Part shown: one piece after another, positions 6,562 to 13,043 of the stretch
Position numbering within the stretch: position 1 is the first letter of the stretch
Layout of the letters: every line of letters starts with the position of its first letter
Assembly (NCBI GenBank): GCA_020054355.1
Contig: JAGVLI010001089.1
Coordinates: 1-13,043 of the forward strand
Origin: Planctomycetales bacterium
GTDB lineage: Bacteria > Planctomycetota > Planctomycetia > Gemmatales > Gemmataceae
Direction: 5' to 3'
Length of the DNA: 13,043 nucleotides
The notes under the pieces: model-generated
Told to the model about the DNA's origin: nothing
Seen by the model: the letters and a program-made list of their open reading frames with translations, nothing else
Database searches by the model: none
Made by a program: the position numbers and the translations under genes

Positions 6562-7026
6562 TCAGGCCCGCGTCCCTGTCGGAACGGGTTCGGTCTGTTC
6601 CACGTCAATCACTTCCTCGACGATGATCGGTGCTTCGACCGATTCGGCGGCGTGCGGAGTCGTCGGATCGGGCATGCCTTCGGGCCAGATGTGAAAACCG
6701 CCCGTGCGGTTTTCCGGCGGCTCGTTGGGCAGTTCCCAGGTGCCCCAGATGCCCTTGCCCTCGTTGAACCCGCGATAGAACACGTCGTGCTTGCCCAGGT
6801 AGCGCTTGGTCCAGTGGCACTCGCCGTTGGAAATCTGATAGCGGCCCTGGATGACGAACTGCCCGGCCCAGTCGCGGCCAGCGCCGGTCATGGTGCCGCC
6901 GGTGAAGTTCAGGCGCAGCTCCATCAGGTGCCGGCCGGGAATGAGCTTTTGCAGAAAGAAGCCGGTCCAGGGGCCGCTGGGAAAGCGCGGATCGGTTTCC
7001 GGACTGGGAAGTGCGGGGGCGCTCAC
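6562..7026 (-). CDS. Conserved protein of unknown function, small beta-rich
   Basis: This is a 154-residue protein if started at GTG 7026, which has GAGG (7038-7035) 8 nt upstream; an in-frame TTG at 7086 would add 20 residues. The core (about residues 18-120) alternates hydrophobic and polar residues like a small beta-barrel. Distinct segments are MELRLNFTGGTMTGAGRDWAG, QFVIQGRYQ, CHWTKRYLGKHDVFYRGF, GIWGTWEL and GGFHIWPEG. I recall similar uncharacterised bacterial proteins with the WTKRYLGxHxVxYxG and GxFxxWP patterns, but no named function. The last ~35 residues are acidic and low complexity (EAPIIVEEVIDVEQ), probably disordered. No signal peptide or membrane segment is seen, so it is likely cytoplasmic. 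It lies 81 bp after the TPR gene on the same strand and has its own candidate -10 box. Confidence 0.75.
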   Translation of the reverse strand: MSAPALPSPETDPRFPSGPWTGFFLQKLIPGRHLMELRLNFTGGTMTGAGRDWAGQFVIQGRYQISNGECHWTKRYLGKHDVFYRGFNEGKGIWGTWELPNEPPENRTGGFHIWPEGMPDPTTPHAAESVEAPIIVEEVIDVEQTEPVPTGTRA

Positions 7027-7067
7027 GGTGAAATCCTCGCCATCAGGTTGGCAATGCTCCTTTCCGT

Positions 7068-7073
7068 ATTCTA
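7068..7073 (-). promoter_or_regulatory. Candidate -10 box of the small conserved gene
   Basis: TAGAAT on the minus strand (7073-7068, context GCGGTAGAATACGG) ends 41 nt before GTG 7026. No good -35 hexamer is present. A perfect 10-bp palindrome GCGGTACCGC (7092-7101) lies just upstream and could be a binding site. If the box is real, the TTG start at 7086 is excluded, because it would lie upstream of the transcript start. Confidence 0.35.
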
Positions 7074-7107
7074 CCGCGCGCGACAACGGTTGCGGTACCG
7101 CGCCCCA

Positions 7108-10100
7108 TCAGTCGAGCGCTTCCTTCGGTTCGGGGAACTTCTCGCGAACGGCGGCGAAGGGCGGGCTGCGGAGGATGGGGCCGAGGTCGGCGTCCTGATA
7201 GCACGTGACGATCATGTAGCGCTTCTCCGGCAGTGATTCCAGAGCGGTTTGCGTTTGCTGGACATCGCCCGCCGCGGCGTGGGCCAGGACCAAGAGCAGC
7301 CGGTTGCCGTACTTTTTCTTGGCCTCGGCGTCCGCTTCCCACACGGCTTCCTGGGGCCGCTTCAGCTTGATGAGGGCGCGCACCAGGTAGTCGGCATGCT
7401 TCCAGCGGTAGCGCGACGTGGCGAACAGCCCCTGCCGATGTTCCGCGAGTAGCTTCAAAGCGCCCGCGTAGTCGGCTTGCAACCATTTCAGTTCCAGCTC
7501 CCAGGCAGGCAGCCGGGGGTCGTCGGGGTGGGCTTGCCGATACGCGGCCAGCAGCGTCTCGAGTTCGACGGCGTTCTTTTCCCGGATGCACAGATTGGCG
7601 ATCTCCTCGAAGGAACCACGATTCGCGCCGGCTTCGCGGTAAGCGGCGACGGTCTCCCTCGCCTTGATCCGGGCGCACAGCAGGGTATGCCGGATGCCCC
7701 ATTGTTCCTGGGGCGGCGCCAGCGCCAGGGCGGCGGTTAGCTCGCGCACGGCCGGCTCCACCTCGCCGCGCAACAGGTGCAGTTCACCTCGATAATGCCG
7801 ATAGACGGCGGTCGCCGCGTGCTTCTTGCCGTACTCGCCCAGCAGGGCGCCCAACTGGCGTTCGTCCTTGTTGTGCAACAGCGTCCGTGCCAGCGGGACG
7901 AAAGCGGCCGGCGCGTCGGGTGCCGCCCGATAGCCTTCCAGTGTCTTGCCCGTCTCGTGCATGGTCAGCACGAAATTGGCGATGTAGCTGCGGCGGCGGT
8001 TGTCGTCAGTCTGTCGCCGATATGCCTGCTCAAGAAAGCCACTGGCTTCCGGGTACTGCTTCAGCAGCAAGCAGAGTTGCATTTCCCGGTTGAGCAGGTC
8101 GGGATCGTTCGCCGCATGCGGGCGCCGCGCGTCGAGCAGTTTTCGCAATTCGGCGCTGTGCTTATCCATCAACAGCAGATTGGCGACCTGCTCGAACGTC
8201 CCCGTCCGCTGCTCCTCGGCCGCTTCCTGATAGGCCAGCAAGCCGTGTCCGGCCTTGACCATGGCATAGACGTAGTTGGAGCGAAAGCGTTCCCGCAGTT
8301 CGGCGGGCGCGTGCCTCAAACCCTTGGTCAACACGCTGAGCGCCGCTTCCCAGTCCTCATCGCGCAGCAGCATTTCGGCTTCGTAGAGCCAAACTTGCAG
8401 ATCGTTCGGCCTGTTCTTTCGATGGACCTCCAGCAACTTCGTCAGTTCGGAAATGTTCTCGCGGTCGAGCAAATCTTCCGCGAGCTGGGCGAAAGCGTCC
8501 AGCGGTTCCGCCGCCGCCCGATACGCGGTCAGCGGTTCGCCGGCATCGAGCATGTGGAACAGGAAGTCGCGCAGGAGCGCGGCACGCTCCTTCACGTCCG
8601 CCGGCTTGTCCTGGGACTGGTTGAAGAACGCGACGGCTTCCGGGAACTGTCGTTGCTTGATTCTCAGCCGCCATTGATAGCGCAGCACGTCATGGCTGTC
8701 CGGCTCCTGTTTGGCGTGGGCGGCGAGCAACATTTGCAGCATGGGCAGATTCTCGGCCTGCAAGGCAAGTTCCGCCAGTTGCGCGAAGGTTTCGCGCCGC
8801 GGACCAATGTCCTGATAGGCCGAGAGTGCCTGGCCCGTATGGTAACGCGCCGCCACCCGACTGGCTCGAAAGTCGGCGAGTACATGCTCTTCAAACGGTT
8901 GTTTCAGGGCCGCCACGAACTGCTGCTCCGCCTGTTGATACTGTTCGTCGCGGACGTGCAGCTCCGCGCGATAGAGATGCAGGTAGGCGTCCCGCGGATG
9001 CTTCTTACCGTGGCGCAGCGTCAACTCCCACAGGTCATCCTGCCGATGGGCTTTCTTCAGGGCCGCGGCCAGGTGGCGGAACGCCAGGGAGGCGTCGGGT
9101 ACGGCGGCATAGGCTTCGTGCGGTTTGCCGGCCCAGACCATTTCTTGGCAGAAGCCAACGACGTAGTCCTGGCGGCGCTGGGCGTCCTTCTCCTTGGTCA
9201 GGGCCGCCTGGAACGGCTGGACCGCCAGATGGCTTCGGCCGGTCCAGACGCGGGCCAGCGCGAGTTCATACTCGGCGGCGGCGAATTCCGAGTCGAGCTT
9301 CTGCATGGCCAGCGCCAGCTGCTCCATCGATTCCCCGTCGCGATGCGGCCGGCAGTCGTCGGCAAAGGTTTGGAAGTGGACGTGCGGGTCTTGCAACTTG
9401 GCGAAGCGCGGCCCCAGGTCGCCGCGTGGCTCGCCGACGGCCAGCGAATTCAGCAAGCCCAGGAGGGCGTCCGGCTGATTGGGTTCCAGGTCGAGGCTCT
9501 TGCGATAAGCCGCTTGGGCCTCTCCGAATCGTTGCAGCCCGCGCAGCGCCAGCCCCAGCTCGCAACAGACCAGGGGGTCGTCGCCCAGTAGATTGCGATA
9601 CGCTTGCAGATGGCGGAACGCCTTGTCCCACTGGCCCAACCCGTTGTAAGCGATGCCGCGCAACTGGTCGAGCGCGGGCATGTCGGGCTGGGAGCGCTCG
9701 GCCCGATCGAAGGCTTGCAGGGCTTCCTGATACTGGCCGCGCTGCGAGCGCGCCACACCGGTCAGCACCTGGCGCAGCCCCTCCATGAGCGGCGGCAGCT
9801 GGGCGGCGCCCACCTGCTGTAATTTCTGTTCGGCGGTGTCGGTATCCTGGGCGACCAGCGCTTGCAGGGCCTCGCGCAGGAAGTTGACGCGCCGCGACGT
9901 GTCCTGGATATCCGCGAGCTTCATGTTCGACAGCGCGGCGGCGGCCGCCGAGATGCGGACGCCCATGTCCAGGTCTTCCATGTCGTAGACCTTCCAGCCC
10001 TCGGGCCGCTGGACGACCCACCAGCGCATCTTCAGCGTCACGCCTTGCAGGTTCCGGTGCCGGCAGATGACCGCGGCTTCATTGCCGCCCAGCTTCTTGA

Positions 10101-10860
10101 TGCTGCGGACTTCATATTCGGTCCAGGCCAGGAGCGGCGCCTGTTTTTCCAGCGACGCGGTGAGGCCGACGGTCACGCCACGCGCGAACGCTTCGCGCGT
10201 CCCAGGGCCGGCCTGCGGCAACACCTTCTGGGCCAACAATTCATCGAACATGCGGTTCGCGTCGAAATGCGCGCCAATCCCGGCGCGGTTGCGCTCCCGC
10301 AACGCTTTGCCGAGGTTGTCGAACAACGGCCGCAATTCCTCGGCGAGTTCCTGGTCGGTCAACGGTTTTTCGTCTCGCAGCGCCGCGACAACGTCCGCGC
10401 GCCGTTTCGGGTCTTCGGGCCGCGCGCCGCGCTGGGGCGCATTCTGTCGCTTGTAACTGGCGAGGAAGTTGTCCGAGAGCTTCCAGGCGGTCGCCAGCAG
10501 GCCGATGAACACGACGATGGCCGCCGCGCCGCCCAGCAGCAGGAGCGGATGGATCGGCAGCGCTCGGCGGGCTGCCGGCCGCCGCGCCGGCATCACGGGG
10601 GTCGACTTCGGGTCGAGTTGCGCCCAGGTGTTGGCGCTGACCGACGCCTCCTCCGGAATGCGCGCCGACTGACCGGGGGACGGCAGCGGCGGAACGGCAA
10701 CCGGAATCACTTCGGGAATGATCTCTTCCGCGACGACCGGCCGAGCCACCGGGAATTGTCCCTGGCACATTGGGCAGACCAGCGTCCGGGCGCTCTGGCC
10801 CAGCGTCTCCGGCAAGTGCAATCTCCGCTGGCAATGCGGACAGGTGATGATCTCGGGCAT
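7108..10860 (-). CDS. Giant zinc-ribbon, membrane-anchored TPR-type repeat protein
   Basis: This 1250-residue protein starts at ATG 10860 with AAGG 6 nt upstream. Residues 7-32 hold a zinc ribbon, CPHC (7-10) and CPMC (29-32), as in MJ0042-type ribbons at the N-termini of many planctomycete proteins. A proline-rich linker (40-90) leads to one transmembrane helix (about 103-126), after an arginine-rich patch that predicts the ribbon stays in the cytoplasm and the rest is outside. Residues ~160-300 form an alpha/beta domain ending in WWVVQRPEGWKVYDMEDLD, like an NTF2-type fold. Residues ~370-470 are classical TPRs (for example YQEALQAFDRAERSQPD and FGEAQAAYRKSLDLEPNQPD). Residues ~566-1170 are six regular ~98-residue units of helical repeats. 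The tail (1180-1250) breaks the pattern. TPR arrays bind proteins; the partner is unknown. The length is unusual. Confidence 0.88.
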   Translation of the reverse strand: MPEIITCPHCQRRLHLPETLGQSARTLVCPMCQGQFPVARPVVAEEIIPEVIPVAVPPLPSPGQSARIPEEASVSANTWAQLDPKSTPVMPARRPAARRALPIHPLLLLGGAAAIVVFIGLLATAWKLSDNFLASYKRQNAPQRGARPEDPKRRADVVAALRDEKPLTDQELAEELRPLFDNLGKALRERNRAGIGAHFDANRMFDELLAQKVLPQAGPGTREAFARGVTVGLTASLEKQAPLLAWTEYEVRSIKKLGGNEAAVICRHRNLQGVTLKMRWWVVQRPEGWKVYDMEDLDMGVRISAAAAALSNMKLADIQDTSRRVNFLREALQALVAQDTDTAEQKLQQVGAAQLPPLMEGLRQVLTGVARSQRGQYQEALQAFDRAERSQPDMPALDQLRGIAYNGLGQWDKAFRHLQAYRNLLGDDPLVCCELGLALRGLQRFGEAQAAYRKSLDLEPNQPDALLGLLNSLAVGEPRGDLGPRFAKLQDPHVHFQTFADDCRPHRDGESMEQLALAMQKLDSEFAAAEYELALARVWTGRSHLAVQPFQAALTKEKDAQRRQDYVVGFCQEMVWAGKPHEAYAAVPDASLAFRHLAAALKKAHRQDDLWELTLRHGKKHPRDAYLHLYRAELHVRDEQYQQAEQQFVAALKQPFEEHVLADFRASRVAARYHTGQALSAYQDIGPRRETFAQLAELALQAENLPMLQMLLAAHAKQEPDSHDVLRYQWRLRIKQRQFPEAVAFFNQSQDKPADVKERAALLRDFLFHMLDAGEPLTAYRAAAEPLDAFAQLAEDLLDRENISELTKLLEVHRKNRPNDLQVWLYEAEMLLRDEDWEAALSVLTKGLRHAPAELRERFRSNYVYAMVKAGHGLLAYQEAAEEQRTGTFEQVANLLLMDKHSAELRKLLDARRPHAANDPDLLNREMQLCLLLKQYPEASGFLEQAYRRQTDDNRRRSYIANFVLTMHETGKTLEGYRAAPDAPAAFVPLARTLLHNKDERQLGALLGEYGKKHAATAVYRHYRGELHLLRGEVEPAVRELTAALALAPPQEQWGIRHTLLCARIKARETVAAYREAGANRGSFEEIANLCIREKNAVELETLLAAYRQAHPDDPRLPAWELELKWLQADYAGALKLLAEHRQGLFATSRYRWKHADYLVRALIKLKRPQEAVWEADAEAKKKYGNRLLLVLAHAAAGDVQQTQTALESLPEKRYMIVTCYQDADLGPILRSPPFAAVREKFPEPKEALD
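7354..9165 (-). repeat. Six ~98-residue protein repeats within the TPR protein
   Basis: In residues ~566-1169, an anchor tyrosine in an A/G-Y motif recurs at 584, 682, 780, 877, 977 and 1074, spacings 98, 98, 97, 100 and 97. A seventh, degenerate position (VW at 1173-1174) follows 100 residues later. A phenylalanine lies 10 residues after each tyrosine (594, 692, 790, 987, 1084; 12 in the fourth unit, 889), followed by LA or VA/IA and then an L-x-x-LL helix. Each unit then has a TPR-like helix pair and an R/N-rich helix leading to the next AY. The DNA is diverged, so this is an old protein-level duplication, not a recent DNA repeat. Confidence 0.8.
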
Positions 10861-10900
10861 GATTCACCTTTATTACGGAATGTGGCAACCGATCGAACCG

Positions 10901-10930
10901 ATCCTACGCTGAAACTCCGGTCAATGCCAA
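10901..10930 (-). promoter_or_regulatory. Candidate sigma70-type promoter of the TPR gene
   Basis: On the minus strand TTGGCA (10930-10925, 5 of 6 to TTGACA) and TAGGAT (10906-10901, 4 of 6 to TATAAT) are separated by 18 nt. The -10 box ends 40 nt before ATG 10860. This is the best two-box promoter seen in the window. A short direct repeat, GATCGGTT twice, lies between the box and the start. Confidence 0.5.
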
Positions 10931-11080
10931 GGGTTTTGCGCGCCCCCGCCGTGGCGCTTGGATTTTCGAATGGTCGCATGGCTGGCTGGGCGACTGCTAC
11001 GTTGGGATTGAGTCCGACCATTGCCGGTAACGAACCGGGCGAGATGACGGAACCTTCGGAACCGCCTGCTTGCTGACGAG

Positions 11081-13043
11081 TTACTGCTCGAACGCACCGA
11101 CATCCGGGGCCTGGCCGCGATAGTCGTCATTGATGCCGCGAATCAAAGCGCCACGGTCGATACACGGACTGCCCGGTTGCAGGCGCAGGTCGCCGGGCTT
11201 GGCGTCCGGCACCAGGGGATCGTCGCTGAGCCGGCTGTGCAGGAATTCCTTGCCGAAGGTGAACTTGCCCAGATTGGGACAGTCCGCGAACAGCGGGTCG
11301 GCATACTGGCCGTGCTGTTCCTGCCCCACCGCCTTGCGGAAGTCGTCGATGGTATTGAACGTCTTCTTGTCCCACTGGAAGCGTCGCGGCGTCTTGCCGG
11401 GCACGTGCCAGTAGCAATTGTGATCGAGGATGCAGCCCTTCTGGCCGGCGCGCACCGACCATTCGTTGCCGATCAGGGCGTTGTTCTTGAACACCTTGTT
11501 GGCGCAGGGAATGCCCGGCGGAAAACTGATGGCCGTGCCGCCGTCCTCGCCTTTCATCAAGCAATAGCCGGAATTGTGGTAGCAGTAGGTCCAGCCCAGC
11601 GACGTGCAGCCGGCCACGTTCAGCTTGAACATCAGCCCGCGAAAGCTGGCGTCGTTGCGGGTGCAGTAGAGCGGGCCGCGCTCGACCGGCGCCAGCGAGA
11701 TGGCCGTGTGCGCGTTGCGGACGCGGTTGCCGTGAATCCGCATGTTGACGCCGCCGCCGTCCGCCTCGATGGCGTCGTCGCCGACGTTGTAGAGTTCGTT
11801 GAACATCACGTCGCAATCGCGGTTCAGCTCCAGCTTGTCCGGGTTCTTCCAGGATTCCGGGCAAATGCAATCGAACCAGCCGTGCATGCGATTGTGGCAG
11901 ACCGAGATGCCGCGGCCCGCGTTGAACATGATGCCCTGGCGGGGATAGTCGCTGTACTTGATCGCGCCCCAGGAGAAATCGGGCAGACCGGGTTCGTGAA
12001 TCTCGTTGCGCCAGATGGCGATGTCGCGGGTGGTATCGCTTTTCAGGAAGAAGCCGCAGGGGACGTTGTGGATCGTGCAGTCCACGACCGTGCAATGGCG
12101 TGCCCCTTCGGACAGGCGCACCGCCGTGTTGCCGTAGTGCCGGAGGGTGAAACCCCGAATCGTCACGTACTGGCTGCCGGTCATGTGCAGACCGTAGTCA
12201 TGACGGGAAACGCGGTAAGCATGGCCGTTCGCGCCGGCGTCCGTCCCGGTGCGGACGTAGAGCTTCTTTTCCTTGGCGTCATAATGCCAGGCGCGCTTGG
12301 CCTGGTCCTTGTCGGTCTTGAGGTCGGCCAGCGTGGTGTAGCGGAACATGCGCAGGCCATCCTGGGCCACGTAGCCCAGTGACTGGCCAGTGAAATCGGC
12401 GCGCGTGGCGAACAGGTTGCCTTCGAGCTTTTCCCAGGCGCCGCTGTCCTGGTCAATGCCGAGCGAGCTATCGAGAATGGGTTTCGCTCCGGGAGCTGCC
12501 GCGAAGGTGATCGGCTTTTCGGCAGTACCCTTCAACCGTTGCAGCAGGTTGCCCTCGGCATAGACTCCGCTGTCGGCATAGACGGTATCGCCTGGCTGGG
12601 CCTGAGTGGCGGCATGGGTCAAGGTCTTGAATGGTTTCTGGCGGGTGCCGGGATTGCCGTCGTCGCCAGCGGGCGCGACATGGAGCGTCCGGCCGGCCAT
12701 TGCCCCGGTAAACAGCCGGCGCGTGGTCGTGTGCATCTGCACGGGCGCTAGTTCGGCTGCATCGGGATCGGTGAAGGTCAATTCGACCTCGACGGTTTCG
12801 CCTTCGGCCAGCGGCCAGATGCTGCCCCAGATTGAACGGTGCTTGCGGTCGATGGTCAGGTCCACGCCATTGCGCCATTGCTCCTCGCCCTGCTTACGCC
12901 AGACGAAGCTGGCTGTGGCGTTCTGGTTGTCGTCGCCGGTGTAGCGGGCTTCGATGCCGACGGAGGACAGCGTCGGATAGAGCTCCACCGCGCCAGGCTG
13001 GATGGCGTCGGCGGCGTGCGCCGCCGGGAGCCAGAGCAGCGCG
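11081..13043 (-). CDS. Secreted right-handed beta-helix (DUF1565/pectate-lyase-like) protein, 5' end outside window
   Basis: The frame is open to the right edge. A GTG at 12988 is a possible start, but the 18 codons before it read ALLWLPAAHAADAIQPGA, the end of a signal peptide (AHA|AD), so the true start lies beyond 13043. About 653 residues are visible. Counted from the GTG, residues 1-90 form a fibronectin-like sandwich (ASFVWRKQGEEQWRNG, TVEVELTFTD). LHVAPAGDDGNPGTRQKPF (102-120) with KTLTHAATQAQPGDTVYADSG is the DUF1565-type opening of a parallel beta-helix. Coils follow with YVTIRGFTLRHYGNTAVRLS, CTVVDCTIHN, a DDAIEADGG stretch, and C-terminal GSPCIDRGA and DVGAFEQ, common endings in planctomycete proteins. 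Such helices bind or cleave polysaccharides; catalytic residues are not certain, so the substrate is unassigned. The 220-bp gap to the TPR gene shows no clear terminator. Confidence 0.85.
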   Translation of the reverse strand, partial: ALLWLPAAHAADAIQPGAVELYPTLSSVGIEARYTGDDNQNATASFVWRKQGEEQWRNGVDLTIDRKHRSIWGSIWPLAEGETVEVELTFTDPDAAELAPVQMHTTTRRLFTGAMAGRTLHVAPAGDDGNPGTRQKPFKTLTHAATQAQPGDTVYADSGVYAEGNLLQRLKGTAEKPITFAAAPGAKPILDSSLGIDQDSGAWEKLEGNLFATRADFTGQSLGYVAQDGLRMFRYTTLADLKTDKDQAKRAWHYDAKEKKLYVRTGTDAGANGHAYRVSRHDYGLHMTGSQYVTIRGFTLRHYGNTAVRLSEGARHCTVVDCTIHNVPCGFFLKSDTTRDIAIWRNEIHEPGLPDFSWGAIKYSDYPRQGIMFNAGRGISVCHNRMHGWFDCICPESWKNPDKLELNRDCDVMFNELYNVGDDAIEADGGGVNMRIHGNRVRNAHTAISLAPVERGPLYCTRNDASFRGLMFKLNVAGCTSLGWTYCYHNSGYCLMKGEDGGTAISFPPGIPCANKVFKNNALIGNEWSVRAGQKGCILDHNCYWHVPGKTPRRFQWDKKTFNTIDDFRKAVGQEQHGQYADPLFADCPNLGKFTFGKEFLHSRLSDDPLVPDAKPGDLRLQPGSPCIDRGALIRGINDDYRGQAPDVGAFEQ

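Noticed and set aside
7777..9591. 604-codon open frame on the plus strand
   Set aside because: It is antisense to the TPR repeat gene and its product shows periodicity only because the sense strand encodes repeats. No start signal or known motif.
10921..11130. 69-codon open frame on the minus strand between the beta-helix and TPR genes
   Set aside because: Serine/arginine-rich, overlaps the end of the beta-helix gene, with no ribosome binding site or recognisable motif.
11177..12382. 401-codon open frame on the plus strand
   Set aside because: Antisense to the beta-helix gene, whose motifs are clear; the product has no recognisable domain.

Overview
The window (about 13 kb, GC-rich) looks like chromosomal DNA of a planctomycete, most likely of the Gemmata/Gemmataceae kind. 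The reasons are protein style and dispersed repeats: a secreted PQQ-type beta-propeller, a cytochrome c protein related to hydrazine synthase alpha, a DUF1565-like right-handed beta-helix protein, a very large TPR protein with an N-terminal zinc ribbon, and two families of short palindromic repeats of a kind I associate with planctomycete genomes. This assignment rests on recognition of families, not on a database search.

Layout, left to right. (1) Positions 2-349 (+): 3' part of a small conserved planctomycete protein, cut by the left edge. (2) 350-514: convergent intergenic region with a strong hairpin terminator and three ~30-bp-spaced copies of a small palindrome. (3) 515-3682 (-): secreted PD40 propeller/di-haem protein related to HZS-alpha. 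(4) 3683-3919: intergenic region holding a perfect 21-bp inverted repeat. (5) 3920-4861 (-): LysR-family (CysB-like) regulator. (6) 4862-5247: divergent control region with a 13-bp perfect hairpin, a short palindrome and a candidate -10 box. (7) 5248-6495 (+): exported PQQ-like propeller protein, ended by a hairpin terminator. (8) 6562-7026 (-): small conserved protein of unknown function. (9) 7108-10860 (-): 1250-residue membrane-anchored zinc-ribbon/TPR protein whose C-terminal half is six regular ~98-residue repeats. (10) 11081-13043 (-): secreted beta-helix protein cut by the right edge just inside its signal peptide.

The three minus-strand genes at the right could be read in one direction, but the TPR gene and the small gene each have their own candidate promoter. 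The LysR regulator lies between the HZS-alpha-like gene (downstream, same strand) and the PQQ-propeller gene (divergent), so it could control either; this is inference from position. Four of the seven products are exported or membrane-anchored and extracytoplasmic, consistent with the envelope-heavy proteome of planctomycetes. I see no tRNA, rRNA, CRISPR array, transposase, phage gene or recognisable defence system. The least explained items are the ~98-residue repeat architecture, the HZS-alpha-like cytochrome without other HZS subunits nearby, and the palindromic repeat families.
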